A program made the position numbers and the translations under genes. Under the pieces are notes generated by a model. The model was not told where the DNA came from. It saw only the letters and a program-made list of their open reading frames with translations, and ran no database searches. Of a DNA stretch of 64,000 nucleotides, positions 21,293 through 32,800 are shown in pieces. Numbering within the stretch: the first letter of the stretch is position 1; every line of letters starts with the position of its first letter. This DNA is from Lyophyllum atratum (lineage: Eukaryota > Basidiomycota > Agaricomycetes > Agaricales > Lyophyllaceae), in NCBI GenBank assembly GCA_014905825.1, contig JACGCN010000001.1, positions 496,001 through 560,000 on the forward strand, given 5' to 3'.

Positions 21293-22670
21293 TCACAAGT
21301 AATTACTGCGTATCGAGGCATAAAAGCCATATAGTCGATGTGTCATCGGCGGAGGCGCATCGTTGATAAACACATTCACTACGGCGTTCCACACCTTGAT
21401 GTCGAAGTACTCGTACCAAAAATGGCCGAAGTCCAGAGACGGGACCTGTCCTGGCTGTGTTCCTTTCTGAACGAAAGTCACACCATGGATCCGCTTGGCG
21501 ATGTCCTGGAGGCGAAGAAGTCATATGGCAGCCATAGTCATTTATGATTGGAACCGACCTCGCCGCAACGTATGGGGATGACCTGGTCCATGGTGCCGTG
21601 AATCACCATAACCTTCATATCCGCCGGGAGTTTTGAAAGGAGATCTGCGAATTGGAATTTTTGGAGCTGTGGATGAGATGGGCACCGGGCTGCGTCAGTT
21701 TCTCATGGTACATAAGGCTATGAATGAGCACCGACCGCGATTCCTTGTTTCGCTGGAGAAACGGACGAGTTAGCCACAGAAAAAAAATCGAATACCCAAA
21801 TAAGATACCGATCATTTCGCCTGGTCTATGACTAAATCCCAAGTGAGTATGAACCTAGCCGCAGATTGTACAAAATTCACATACGCGATCCCATTGAATA
21901 CCCTATCACAGACGAAGTTCAAACGCGGGCCATTTTCTGCGATCCATTTAGGGTCAAAGGCCATCTCTATGACTTTCCGCGCCACCGCTTTTCTTTCTGC
22001 AAGTGACCTTGGCTTGCCTGGTGGAGCGGCTTTGTAGCCAATGCCGACACTAGTATCCTGGACTACCGATCTTGTCCCTACTAGGAACAGGTGGGTTGTC
22101 CGGAATGGTAAAGGTGTAGAATGTGTTGGATGATACGGCAGGACGAGAAGTTGTTGGGCGACCACCCCTGAAATCCGTGAGTGCGCGTCAGTCCTTGGGT
22201 TTGGCTTGTAGTCAATAGACTGATGATGTACAGACCGCCCATCGAATATCCACATATCGATATGTCCTTCCAACGCAGGGTAGTGAGAAGAAACAGGAGA
22301 TCCCGGGCCAGCATTTCAATGGTAATATCTTCGTTCCCAGCCAGGGTAGAGTTGCCCATACCTCTGTAAGTAGATCAAAGGTCAGGTCATTTTTCGGACG
22401 AACATCGGCCGTGATCACCTATGGTCGTAAATTAGCACTGGGACGGGAAGTAGTCAGTTTCGTCCCGCGACTAAACGAAAACGCGAGACAAGATCTACCT
22501 GGACGTGTCTGCGCGAGGCCTCGGCTGAGCCTCTCGTAGTCATGGCGCAACGCACTCATCCCGCAGATGAGAACGATGGGAGTCTTGACACCAAGATGGA
22601 ATGAGCCATACAGCTCGTAGGCAAGCATGGCACCGTCGGGAAGTTTGACTGTCTTATACCCAGAAGCCAT
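21293..22670 (-). CDS. Alpha/beta hydrolase, tandem copy B
   Basis: The start is at 22670 (MASGYKTVKLPDGAMLAYEL). The same landmarks as copy A appear in order: VLICGMSALRHDYERLSRGL, the serine elbow ISICGYSMGG, LFLVGTRSVVQ, an acid region MVIHGTMDQVIPIRCGE and the histidine region LDFGHFWYEYFDIKVWN. The predicted catalytic triad Ser-Asp-His is therefore intact. ITIEMLARDLLFLL closely matches ITIEMLSRDLLLLL in copy A, and introns fall at equivalent places. Substrate unknown. The exons between about 21530 and 21830 are short, and their exact edges were not settled. Confidence 0.82.
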
Positions 22671-23057
22671 GGTATCCTAAAATCAGGTTATTTGTGGGTG
22701 AGATAGTGCGAGCGGCGAGCGGTATACATTCCATCCGAGATGGATGGCGTTTTAACGGGAAGTGCTTATCGTTCACAAGCACGTCAACTGCGCTACAGAT
22801 GTGAGCTCGGGTGCTCTTCAAGTACACTGCACCCGCGGGCGTTCGGCTTGTTCGGTAGAAATGAAAGGCGGGTGCAGTTGCTTCAACCCGAGATGTCAGA
22901 CCATGTGTAGGTCTGCGGGTGTAGAAAGGCTAAGCAAGCTATCGGCGCGTCATGGTCCCGTGAATGCGATAGACGAAAGAGAGAGAGGTCTCGATTTCAT
23001 TAAGCCCGGATTCCCATAAGCCCAAGGAGGTATATAATTCTCTATACTGCATCTAAA
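22671..23057. other. Intergenic: hydrolase B promoter and SRP40 3' flank
   Basis: About 390 bp. A plus-strand ORF of 85 codons at 22762 has Cys-rich but family-less sequence and is most likely chance. No repeat or RNA gene was seen. Confidence 0.45.
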
Positions 23058-24864
23058 TCAAGTAAACTTGAAACTATGGCTTTCCATCTGGAGCAAGATG
23101 AGTCTGAGGTACGACAGCGGTGGTAGATAGAATTATGACAGCTCACCGTGATTTCTCCGCCCTTGTAGCTGCCTCTCTTCTTCTTGTTTTTCTCTTTTCT
23201 GAAGCCGGCACCGCGAGTGACGATGAGGTCTTCATGTGCACGCGCACCATAATCGTTCATCGGGGCAGCCTGTGAATAGTAAACCACTCTGCGATCAGCT
23301 TCTGCTGGCATCGAGAAAGTCGCGATATAGACGGAAAGTGGAGAGCGACCAAAATAAAAGTGCCGGGTAAAACGAGCGGGTACGTACTTTTGCGACATAT
23401 CCGTTCTGCTGGACGATTTCTTGGGTCACCTTGTCGGGGTTGACTCGTTGGAACGGGGTGTTGGTTTTCCGCCCTGGCTTGCCGTTTCCTTTGATACGGC
23501 CAGTCGACTGGGGACCAGGCTGGACGGGCTCCAGGGTCTCAGTGGTCGCCGTGATGACTGCTGCCCCACTTTCGGAAGTTCGGCGCTTCTTTGTGGGTTG
23601 AGCATCGCCGCTATCTTCTTCTGCGCTATGCTTTACAACTGCCTTTGCCTTTACCGCAGGCTTGTCTTCATCCATCGAGGAATCCGAATCCGAGCTGGAT
23701 GAGCTGCTCGAAGCCTCTATGCGCACCTTCTTCTTAGAGTCCTTGGTGGTCTTCGCCGTCTTCGCTGCTTTTTTGTCGTCCGAATCTGAGTCTGAGTCTG
23801 AGTCAGAAGATGACGAGCTCGACGACACATCCTTTTTAGTCTTCTTTGTTTCGGCGTCCGCATCACTTTCAGAGTCTGATGAAGAAGACTCAGATCCTGA
23901 ACTGGAGCTTGAGCTCGAGGTATCGCCGCTATCCTCTTTCTCCGCTTTCTTGACCTTTTCCACCTCTTTCGCCTTTTCTTCAGAGCCGGAACTGCTTCCA
24001 GATGATAAGGTCTGGCTGGAATCTCGCCCGACCTTGGTTTTTGTGTCCGCCTTCGTCTTGACTAGCTTCTTTTTCTGCGGTTTAGTGGTCTTTGAGCCAG
24101 AATCGCTAGATTCGTCATCTGCATATATGGGGTCAGAATATGCTGATATGCGCGTGCCCCAAGAGCGCACCTGACTCGGACCCAGAGCTTGAAGAGGAAG
24201 ATGAAGATGAAGAGAGGGAGCTATCGGAATCAGAGGAATCTGTTACATTGCGAAGTCATCAGATGTCTGTTTGACAGGATAGGTGACGCTGTCGATACCA
24301 GAAGACGAGCTTTGCGAAGAGGACGAGGCTTTGCTTTTCGTGGGTTGTGAAGGCTTTGTTGTTTTCACAGCGGTCTTCTTTTTCTCCGTTTTGGAGCTAG
24401 AACTGGAACTAGAATCACTGGAACTGGAGTCACTGGAGCTCGAGTCGCTCGAATCTGAATCGCTTGAATCACTTGAATCTAGAATAGACGGAGTTATTAG
24501 AAAGTCGCATAACATAGGACTGAAATCCACCATCGGAGTCAGACCTAGAGCCACCATGCTTGCTTGTCAGTTGGGAGATATAGAATATATATGTGAAAGT
24601 CTGCGTACGAGGCTGCCTTGTCTGCTTTCGTCTGTGCCTCCTTCCATTCTTTTATAATAGTGTCTAATGAGGGTCCTTCTACGTCTATGTCGTCCTTAAG
24701 AATAACGGTGTCTTTTGCAGCCTTTTTGACGGCTTGAGCGGCCTTGACATGCGAGTGTTTGTTAAGAAATGAATGGATTAGGGTAAAGGTCGCTATAGAA
24801 AGGAATTGTTATCACTGCATATCATGGGGTCTAATCGCAACGTACTGGCTAAGTTGGCGTCCAT
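23058..24864 (-). CDS. SRP40: Nucleolar phosphoprotein SRP40/Nopp140 (NOLC1) homologue
   Basis: Starts with a short exon MDANLA at ATG 24864, followed by TLIHSFLNKHSHVKAAQAVK, the LisH-like N-terminal helix pair of the family. The centre is a long series of Ser/Asp/Glu blocks separated by Lys/Thr/Ala blocks (for example SSSSSSSDSDSDSDSDD between lysine-rich stretches), the hallmark CK2-phosphorylated repeats of Nopp140. The conserved C-terminal domain reads TPFQRVNPDKV, NDYGARAHEDLIVTRGAGFR, KEKNKKKRGSYKGGEIT and ends MESHSFKFT. The last intron ends at a CTCCAG acceptor chosen because it restores that tail. The family acts as a chaperone of box C/D and H/ACA snoRNPs in the nucleolus. The repetitive centre makes some inner intron edges uncertain. 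Confidence 0.88.
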
Positions 24865-24939
24865 CGGTGTATAGAACGCAGTTGACCAAGGACGAGATGA
24901 AGCCTTAGAAAAAAGTTATTGATCGGCGCCAGTCCGTAA
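24865..24939. promoter_or_regulatory. 75-bp divergent promoter, SRP40 / RIB4
   Basis: Only 75 bp lie between the SRP40 start (minus) and the first in-frame ATG of RIB4 (plus); the gap is 117 bp if RIB4 starts at 24982. Control sequences must be shared or overlap the 5' UTRs. Confidence 0.5.
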
Positions 24940-25659
24940 ATGGACACTCGCACGGTCGCCTCCCTCATTAACGCGACGACGATGAGCACAATCAAAGGAA
25001 TCTCACAACCTGCCGCCCAGTACGACGGCTCTGAACTTCGCGTCGCTATCATTCACGCGAGATGGAATAAGACAGTCATCGAAGCACTGGTTGCAGGTGC
25101 GATCGCAAAGCTCAAGGAAAGAGGGGTGAAGGAGAGCAATATCGTCGTTGAATCTGTTCCTGGAAGCTTCGAGCTTCCCTTGGCTTGTTCAAAGTGTGTT
25201 ATTTCTCAAACGCTTTCTTCCATCTGCTTGAACATATACAGAGTCATCGCCGGTGCCCATGTCCAAGCCAACTCGAATGTCAACGATCTCCTGGGCGGAC
25301 TTAACTTCGGCGGCAACTCCCCGCGACCAGCCTCAACTCCCGTGCCTGCAGGCGCTGTGACCATGCCAAACGAACCATTCGACGCGGTGATTGCGATCGG
25401 CGTGCTCATCAAGGGGTCTACGATGCATTTCGAGTACATCTGCGACAGCGTCTCGCATGCGTTGATGAAGGTGCAGCTGGACACGGGTGTCCCGGTCATC
25501 TTTGGCGTCTTGACGGCACTCACGGATGATCAGGCGTTGGACAGAGCAGGGCTCGGACGCGGAGAGGACAAGGGACACAACCACGGGGAAGATTGGGGAC
25601 TTGCTGCGGTAGAGATGGGATCGCATGCCCGTCGGTGGAGCCAGGGAAAGTTCAACTAG
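24940..25659 (+). CDS. RIB4: 6,7-dimethyl-8-ribityllumazine synthase
   Basis: Catalyses the next-to-last step of riboflavin synthesis, condensing 5-amino-6-ribitylamino-uracil with dihydroxybutanone phosphate. Exons 24940-25193 and 25242-25659 give 223 residues; a second ATG at 24982 (MSTIKGISQPAAQYDGSELR) would give 209 and fits family length better. Substrate-binding blocks are VAIIHARWN, VVESVPGSFELPLA and FDAVIAIGVLIKGSTMHFEY, where His of MHFEY is the catalytic base. VPVIFGVLTALTDDQALDRA follows. Like other fungal enzymes it carries an insertion (VNDLLGGLNFGGNSPRPAST) before the active-site strand. Very secure. Confidence 0.95.
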   Translation: MDTRTVASLINATTMSTIKGISQPAAQYDGSELRVAIIHARWNKTVIEALVAGAIAKLKERGVKESNIVVESVPGSFELPLACSKCVISQTLSSICLNIYRVIAGAHVQANSNVNDLLGGLNFGGNSPRPASTPVPAGAVTMPNEPFDAVIAIGVLIKGSTMHFEYICDSVSHALMKVQLDTGVPVIFGVLTALTDDQALDRAGLGRGEDKGHNHGEDWGLAAVEMGSHARRWSQGKFN

Positions 25660-25824
25660 GTATAACGTAGGAAATGTAAAGTATCGGGTGTTGTAGTGGT
25701 CACGTCCGCCCTGACCGTTAGTAACGATCACCGCATATCAACGTCCGTTGGCAAATCTGTCAACAACCACCCACAACTACGCGTCTGCTCCCTCAACTCG
25801 TCTGCCAGGTTGGCCTACTAAATC

Positions 25825-27001
25825 ATGAAGAAAAAGGTGAATAGCGTGCGCCACCGGCGCAGTCACCCAGCATCCAAATGACGTGACATATAGGTTCTCC
25901 TCATGGGTGCCTCGGGAAGCGGGAAGACATCAATGCGCTCACTGATCTTGTTCGTTTTCTGCACAATTTTTTCTTCCTCTTGACCTTAATCTCTCCCAGC
26001 TCGAACAACCCAGCTTCATTGACGGCTCGCCTCGGCGCTACCATTGACGTGGAGCAGAACCATGTTCGTTTTCTCGGCGACCTTATCCTCAACCTCTGGG
26101 ACTGCGGCGGTCAAGATGCCTTCATGGACTCCTATCTCACCACTCAGCGCTCTACTATATTCCAACATGTCGGCGTCATGATCTATGTATTCGACATCGA
26201 GTCGCAAGGGATGAACAAGGACCTCGAGTACTATCGAGACTGCATGGAAGGCCTCAAATCATACAGTCCTGAAGCCGCTGTCTTCTTGCTTGTGCACAAG
26301 ATGGACCTTGCAAGGGAGCCGAAGAGCGCTGTTTTCGAGAAGAAGAAGAAAGAGTTGGAAGACGCAAGCGGTGGGGGGGCTGTCACTGTATTCGGCACGA
26401 GCATATATGACGAGAGTCTCTACAAGGTTCATCCACGCTTGCAGTTTTTGAAGCACTTACTCATACTGGGTATGCAATAGGCATGGTCGAGCATCGTCCA
26501 CACTCTCATTCCGAATGCGTCGGTCCTCTCAAGACACCTAACCACATTTGCCGCAGCCTGCAGCGCTACTGAGGTCATTCTCTTTGAACGCACGACATTC
26601 CTCGTCATCGCCACCTCTTCCCCCATCACCGCGCCTTCACTATCCCCAGTCCCTGCCCCTGAACAAGACGAGCTTGATCGCCACCAACTTAACCCAACGC
26701 GTTATGAGCGGACATCGGAACTAGTCAAATCGTTCAAGCATTCATGCTCCCGCGTCCGCGAAGAATTCCACTCACTTGAGATGGAGCTATATGATTTCAC
26801 CGCAGTGCTCGACGAGATGACTAGGAATACCTATGTCTTGATTATAGTGCATGATCCGACAATAGGTGGGGTCAACCCCGCGTTTAGTAGCTTGTCCTCG
26901 CTAATGGACTGCCTCTTCCAGAAACGGCTGCACTGAAGCTCAATATCCGCATGGCTCGCCGAAAGTTTGAAGAATTACAGGGGGACAGTCTTTTATCGTA
27001 A
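25825..27001 (+). CDS. GTR1: Rag-family GTPase GTR1/RagA
   Basis: Exons 25825-25836, 25894-25949, 26000-26426, 26481-26865 and 26922-27001 join in frame to 319 residues. The N-terminal GTPase domain has the P-loop GASGSGKTSM, switch I/II region LGATIDVEQNHVRFLG with LNLWDCGGQDAFMDSYL, and the base-recognition motif HKMD. The C-terminal roadblock-type part includes SIVHTLIPNASVLSRHLTTF. The WDCGGQDAF motif and the MKKKVLLMG start identify the RagA/B-Gtr1 side of the heterodimer, which recruits and activates TORC1 at the vacuole in response to amino acids. The first coding exon is only 12 nt. The gene ends 218 bp from the convergent RAP1-like gene. Confidence 0.95.
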
Positions 27002-27219
27002 CGCACAGCCTGTCTGTTTCTTCCCCTAGTGTACCAGCCTCATTTATACGTACTTATGATGACATTACAATATTACTTTACCTAGCACTAATTCATTTTC
27101 GAACTTTCCATGCGCGCCTGCCTGGATATGTAATAGTTCACAGAACATTTGACAATTATTGCACTCCAAGTTACATGCACCAAAAAAATCTGAATCAATT
27201 TCAAGCCACTGTCCCCACA

Positions 27220-29664
27220 TTATCGTCTGAAGAGCGCTGCTCTGGTCCCTCGGGGTGGCGTATACGGGGTATGCTTCTCCTCCTCCTCGATCCTCCTCTT
27301 CGCAGTACTAGCCTTCGTCCCAGGCATCGGAAACGACTCGACGCTTGACGCCGACCGGGATCGATGATTAGCAGGGGTCCGCGGCTGGGGAGTCACCGCA
27401 TGTGCAGCCTCAAATGGATCTCGACTGGACCTTGATGCCCTGTGTCTCGAGCGCGTCGGAGCGTTACTCTGCAGCCGAGGGAAAGCAACGGGGCGAACGC
27501 TAGATAGTCTCGAGGACCGAGCGGTACTCGACACAGGCTTACCGGCATTGAACTGCCTGATAGCTTCATCTGGATCGATAATGAAGATCGCATTAGGGCG
27601 TTGTGAGGTGCGCTCTTCGGGTGGCTGGTGTAACAGTTGGTCTGTCTGGGCGTCGTCAGAATCCATCGATGCATCGACAGCCTCGGCCGGCGGACTTGCA
27701 GCTTCAGGATCAGCCTCATCGGTGTCTTGCACGGATCGTTCTATGTCGTTTGACCGCCCACTGATGTCATTGACCAGAAACTCCTCGACGCTCATTTCAT
27801 CTTCCACTGTCTCTCTGACTGGAGTTGATGTGCTGCCCATTTCCTGCGATTCCAGAGTCGGTACGTCGTCCTCGTCCGACACTTCTTCGAGCGATGCCAT
27901 GACTGTGGCTTCTTCGACTACCTCCGCCGCCTTTTTCTTCCGTGGTCTGGGGCGGGAGGGCAAAACAGAGGGTTCAACTGATCGAGATCGAGATCTAGTA
28001 TTGCGGTAAGGAGCTTCAGCCGTCGGTGGAATAGGTGCTGACAATACTGGAGGTTCTGGTCTGGGCCTTTGGGCCCTCTTGATAGCCACAGGATGCGGGC
28101 GTTGTGAAGAAGTCGCTAGAGCTGCCCTGGCATGTGCTATGGTGCCTTCGGCTGCAGCGGGGAGGGATTGGTGGTGGGAAGCATCTGATAAGTTAACATT
28201 ATACGTCGGAGGTGAGGGAGCCACATTGTCCCCAGTTACATTTTCGACGACCTGCACAGTTTCACGCAGAGGACCGGGAATTTGGTCCTCGATCTGTGGT
28301 GGTGGTGAAGAATTAGGTGGGCGTTTCCTTGACATACGGGTTGGGGCACGGGACTGATGGAAGGAGGAAGCTACTAGAGTTGCTTGTGACGTTTGGGGCT
28401 CCGTAGGAAATAGGACGGGGCTGGGACGGTGTTGCTGACGCTCTCTGTTAATGATCGGTTGCATTCTCTGCCTCGCGGAGGGTCGAGGTTCATCCGGTTC
28501 GGAGCTCCCAAATAAAGACCTGAAGCCAAGCTAAGCGTCGACCAGGATGTGATTCTCATTGGAATGTAACGCACTCATAATCCTTGATTTCGTTGTCACT
28601 CTCATAGACGTCATCAGATGCTCGTTCCTTGCCCTTCCTGTTCGTAGAGCGCCGAAAGTCGACTTCAACGCTTTCCACGACAGCTGCTGGAGGTTCGTCA
28701 ACGTGACGCCTCTTCGCTGGGGGTGGAGAAGGATGTCTGTCATCTTCCTCATCTTCCCCTGAAGAATGGTCTTGATCAATATTGAACAGCTGGTTGTGCA
28801 CCAATCTTCGATCAAGGGCATACAGCTGTTTTTGAGTTGGGTTTTCTTTTTTCGCGTAGTGGTCAATCATGCGATTGAACCGGTCAACGTTCTTGTTATA
28901 CCGGTTCCTCCAACTCTGCCATGTATGACGTTTTGCCCAAGCGAACCTCTGAGGATTTAGTTCGGCCTTGACAATGTCAGGATGAGCAGCAATCTGAAAT
29001 GATAGATGGACAGACCGCTCTTTCCAACTCCTTGAAAACCCCATTACCACGACGACCACCAGCCGCAGTATCAGGAATTCGGATCGCGAGGTATCTGGCG
29101 AGATTTTGATCGTCTTTCGGGGTGTAAGGAACTCTACCGCTAGAGTTTAGATTTCCAAAAACGTTGGACGATAGCAGAACGCACCTATGTGCCTCGCGAG
29201 GCAGACCCCCCATTCCTTTTCTTGGACGTGGACGATGTCTCACGGAGCCGACTTCTATACAGTGTCTCACAAAAGACATTGGTTCTACCCAAGTAGCTCT
29301 CCGAGACGCGTCAAAATCAGCGTCGTAAGTTATTTGAAGGTCATCCTTGTTGACATATCGCTCATCGACCAGAACGGTGTCGACGTGTTGATCATCAGGT
29401 CTAACGACTCCGCCATACATCTGACAAGGATATGATCATTGAAAAGGGAATAGATACCAGATTACTGATTCTCACCTCGATATCTCGAGTTAAATTATCG
29501 ATAGCGAATCGTGACTTGATGCTCTTGTGGATGAAGAAACATATCGGGTCCCCGTCTTCGTCTTCGAAAACATTTCGAGCAGCTCTTGGGTAATTTTGTT
29601 GCGCGTACGGCTCTTCGTATTCTGATCCGCTCTCCTCGTCTTCTTCTTTCAAGTGGGCAGACAT
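27220..29664 (-). CDS. RAP1: RAP1-like telomere protein (BRCT + Myb)
   Basis: The start at 29664 (MSAHLKEEDEESGSEYEEPY) opens an acidic leader. FFIHKSIKSRFAIDNLTRDI followed by MYGGVVRPDDQHVDTVLVDE resembles the N-terminal BRCT domain of RAP1. A Myb-type domain follows: PYTPKDDQNLARYLAIRIPD, GGRRGNGVFKEL and RHTWQSWRNRYNKNVDRFN, the RAP1 pattern. The remaining ~450 residues are low-complexity and basic, with short acidic patches (DEDDVPTLESQE, IDPDEAIRQF); a RAP1 C-terminal domain is not obvious. RAP1 proteins act in telomere protection and silencing. The splice between KEL and IAAHPD near 28990-29035 is unresolved: family-consistent frames would need a 22-nt intron, a 46-nt intron that removes VFKEL, or an indel. 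Confidence 0.75.
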
Positions 29665-29825
29665 GTTGGTTGATGGGCAATGTTGTAGTGGCCTAACAAG
29701 GTGGATCAACAACAATCAATAACGCGTCGGACACGTGCCCAATGAAACTACGGATATCATCATTTTGTACAACTTCAAGAACAACACATACAGAAACCGA
29801 TGCTACAAACTGACAAACTGATTAC

Positions 29826-32800
29826 CTATTCGCTAACTACTTCCAATGAATATGAATCTGTCGCGTCCACTTTGACTCCAGCCAACTTGTCTAAGCAATC
29901 AAAGATAACACCCAGCGCAATCAAGCCAAAGCTGCATGCCCCGAAGGCATAATTCTGGCTTTGACTGTATGCCCAAGCCTCCCACGCCTTTCCAAGACCG
30001 AAAACAAGAACTTCGTCAGGGGCGTTCCCCACGTCGTCAATGAGCTCTCGCTGGACTTCTCGAGCGAGAGTCTGCGCATGAAGTCGCATTCTGTACATCC
30101 TATCTTTCCTCCATCGCTTCTGTGAGCATTTTGCCAGAATAGTACCGGCGACGACCTCGGCCTCCAAAAGCCTGACTCCAGGTGTGTTCGATATGGTGTG
30201 TGTAGCACAAATGTAGTGCAGTTCGTCAACGTAACTTCGGAACATCATAGAAATCTCCTGAGACCTGGGTGCTGAATCAGGACAGAGGTACCGCTCCAAA
30301 GTGTCCTTGAGTAGTAATGAAATGGGGTCTGTCAATAGCTGTGGATCGGGTTTAGGATTCATGGACATGGGTTCGGGATCATCAAGAGTTATCGAACGAA
30401 ACAAGACGCCAAGCGCTCGGTCCGACTCGTAATAATCGGTGTGACGAGGTGAAACTACCTCCGCCGCATGCCAGTCGGGCTTGCATCGAATGAGCGTCCG
30501 AGGCAACCTGTCATTGTCGATATCAACAGGAATCCCTTGCTTGGGATAGTCAACCGCCTGCGAAAGGGTTCAGTATCTCGTAGCCTCGAAGCCCAGGCAG
30601 GCGCTACCTGAGAGCACAGCTGTGCAAGCCAGATACAATTTTCGTCACGTATCCCATCCTGCAAAAGCAAGCCTTTTAGCTGTCGACGTATTATTCGACC
30701 AGTCACCAGTATATTTCACCTTTGATTGATCTAAGGAACTCGATGAGATTCAATTCTCGGCTTCATCTAAGGATGGGCATTACGCACCCGCAATCACTAA
30801 AAGTCGGTCTGATAATAAGCCCTACGAAGACTTTAGTCAACTGTAGATCCGTGAACACGGGGCAACATACCAATACATCTGATTTGATATATTCTACCAC
30901 GAAGTCGCAGATGTCTTCAACCGTGCTATATCTGTCGAGAGTGTAGGTTCCTACGGACTCGTAAGAGGCAGCTTCCTCGGTTTCAGAGGGCAACAAAGGT
31001 CCGTAGCAGATAATGGAAAATTGGTCCCTAAAAAGAGGGACAAATTGAGTTTGCTGGTATGGGAAGGGGCACAAGGGGCAGACGTACCCGTCTACATCTC
31101 CTCCCCCGAGCTGAGATGCCAAAGACCGCGTCCCTAGCGGGTCATTAGGTCGAGTTATCATACAGCGGGGCGTGGACACGTACCAACAGACGGAAGAACG
31201 ACTACATTCTTCATATGCCCGAATAGGCAAAGCATTCCAGCTGGGGGCTTTCCGATCGCACGCACGCGTTGTACTGGAAAAAAAGTCAGAACATTCGCTG
31301 GTCTAACTAAGAGCGGAATGGTCATATCACCATCGCCTGGATGAACTACTGGGCTTCTGGAAATAGAGCAGGATCCTTCGAGCCAGACCGGTTCAGAGTT
31401 CGCAGATGTTTGGATGCAGGCTGAGGAGGAAACACATCAGGAACTCTTGAAATATCTCAAGGGCTTGTAACGGACCGAAAATATGCCCTACTGGTAGGGT
31501 ATAAACATTCTCCACGCCAGCTGCTTTGTACGCCGGACCTTCATCCGCTACTCCTACGAGCAAATAGCTTTCAGGAACCGGAATGCGAGCACTGTGTTTG
31601 ATGTCCCGTAATACGTCCACCATCGAGACTTGCCGAACTTGGCGCAAAAATGGATTGTCATAACCGGGTTTGCGGCCTTGAGGATGCAATTCGATTCCGA
31701 GCTCCTCGATCCTTTTCAGCAGATATGATAAGCGGAATGGTCTACCAAGGCTGTGATTGTCCAAGATGATCCGAAATTGTGAGCTAGAGTCATTGATTGT
31801 TCTTGCTTCCGCCACGGCAAGGTCTTGGAGACTGATAAAGGCGTCCATCTTAACGCCAAGATCCTCCAGGATCATGACGAGTGGTCTAGACAACAGTTAC
31901 AGATATAAACATGACAAAAAGCACATCCCCGTACCTGTTGAGATAACAAGTATTTGGGTGTTCAAATGATTGTGCTATCTCTATGTCTGCCGTCTCTGCT
32001 TTAGAAACATCAAATTTCCGCATGGATTTTCTCAATCGCATAAGAATCCCGTCGGGGTGCTTGTCGAGTTGCTCATCCACTCCTACCACACCTTTGTACC
32101 CAAGAAATCGAATTTGGTACTGATTGGATGTCAACGATTACGACTCCTAGACCATAAATAAAACAAGCGCTCACTGCAGACGGTTGGACGGAATTTCCGC
32201 CGTGGTCACCACGTCCAGCACACAAAGAAGCCCAGATCATGTCCCCAAGTGCCTTCGCAATAGTCCCTACTCCATCCGTGAACAGGTAGGGCTCTGAGCC
32301 AAGGTCTGGAACTTCCTCCCACTTGTTCCGATCTATTTTGACCGATGGGTCAGTCGCTGTAAATGCCTGTGCTAACCTAGCAGCATATTTCGAGGGACAC
32401 TTCAACAAGTCCGTTTCCTCGAAATCACCCAGAGTCCGCCGTATATATGCCGAGTCTATCCAGCCATTCTCCTTATGATGAAATGGGTTCATGAACCATA
32501 CAGCATGTTCGCGCAACGCCGATGACGAGTACGCCAAGAACTCGAAGTATCGTCCAGCAAGCTCAAACCCGTTCTTTAGTATGCCACCGACACGCTCATG
32601 GAGATATGTTGATCCGTCAACTTCACGGTCCCATCGGTACTGGAGCCTGTCCTCGTCGCGAAAATCGACACGGACGAAATGATCCAGATAGTCACTATAC
32701 ATCCTGATAACCCGATTGGATTGTGTCGCATAGGGGCCCTCTAAAATCATCCGCGTCGGGGTAAACGTTATGTGAGAGCAAAAAAAGTTGCCTGGAGGCA

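Noticed and set aside
22762..23019. 85-codon Cys-containing ORF (plus)
   Set aside because: No family resemblance, no splice partners, and it lies in the promoter of hydrolase B. Treated as chance.
23662..24657. Long plus-strand ORFs rich in Glu, Ser and Leu opposite SRP40
   Set aside because: They are the antisense of the Ser/Asp repeat codons of SRP40, have no domain, and the minus-strand frame carries the conserved family ends.
27548..28009. 153-codon plus-strand Ser-rich ORF opposite the RAP1-like gene
   Set aside because: Antisense of a low-complexity acidic region; the minus-strand frame is longer and continuous with the stop at 27220.
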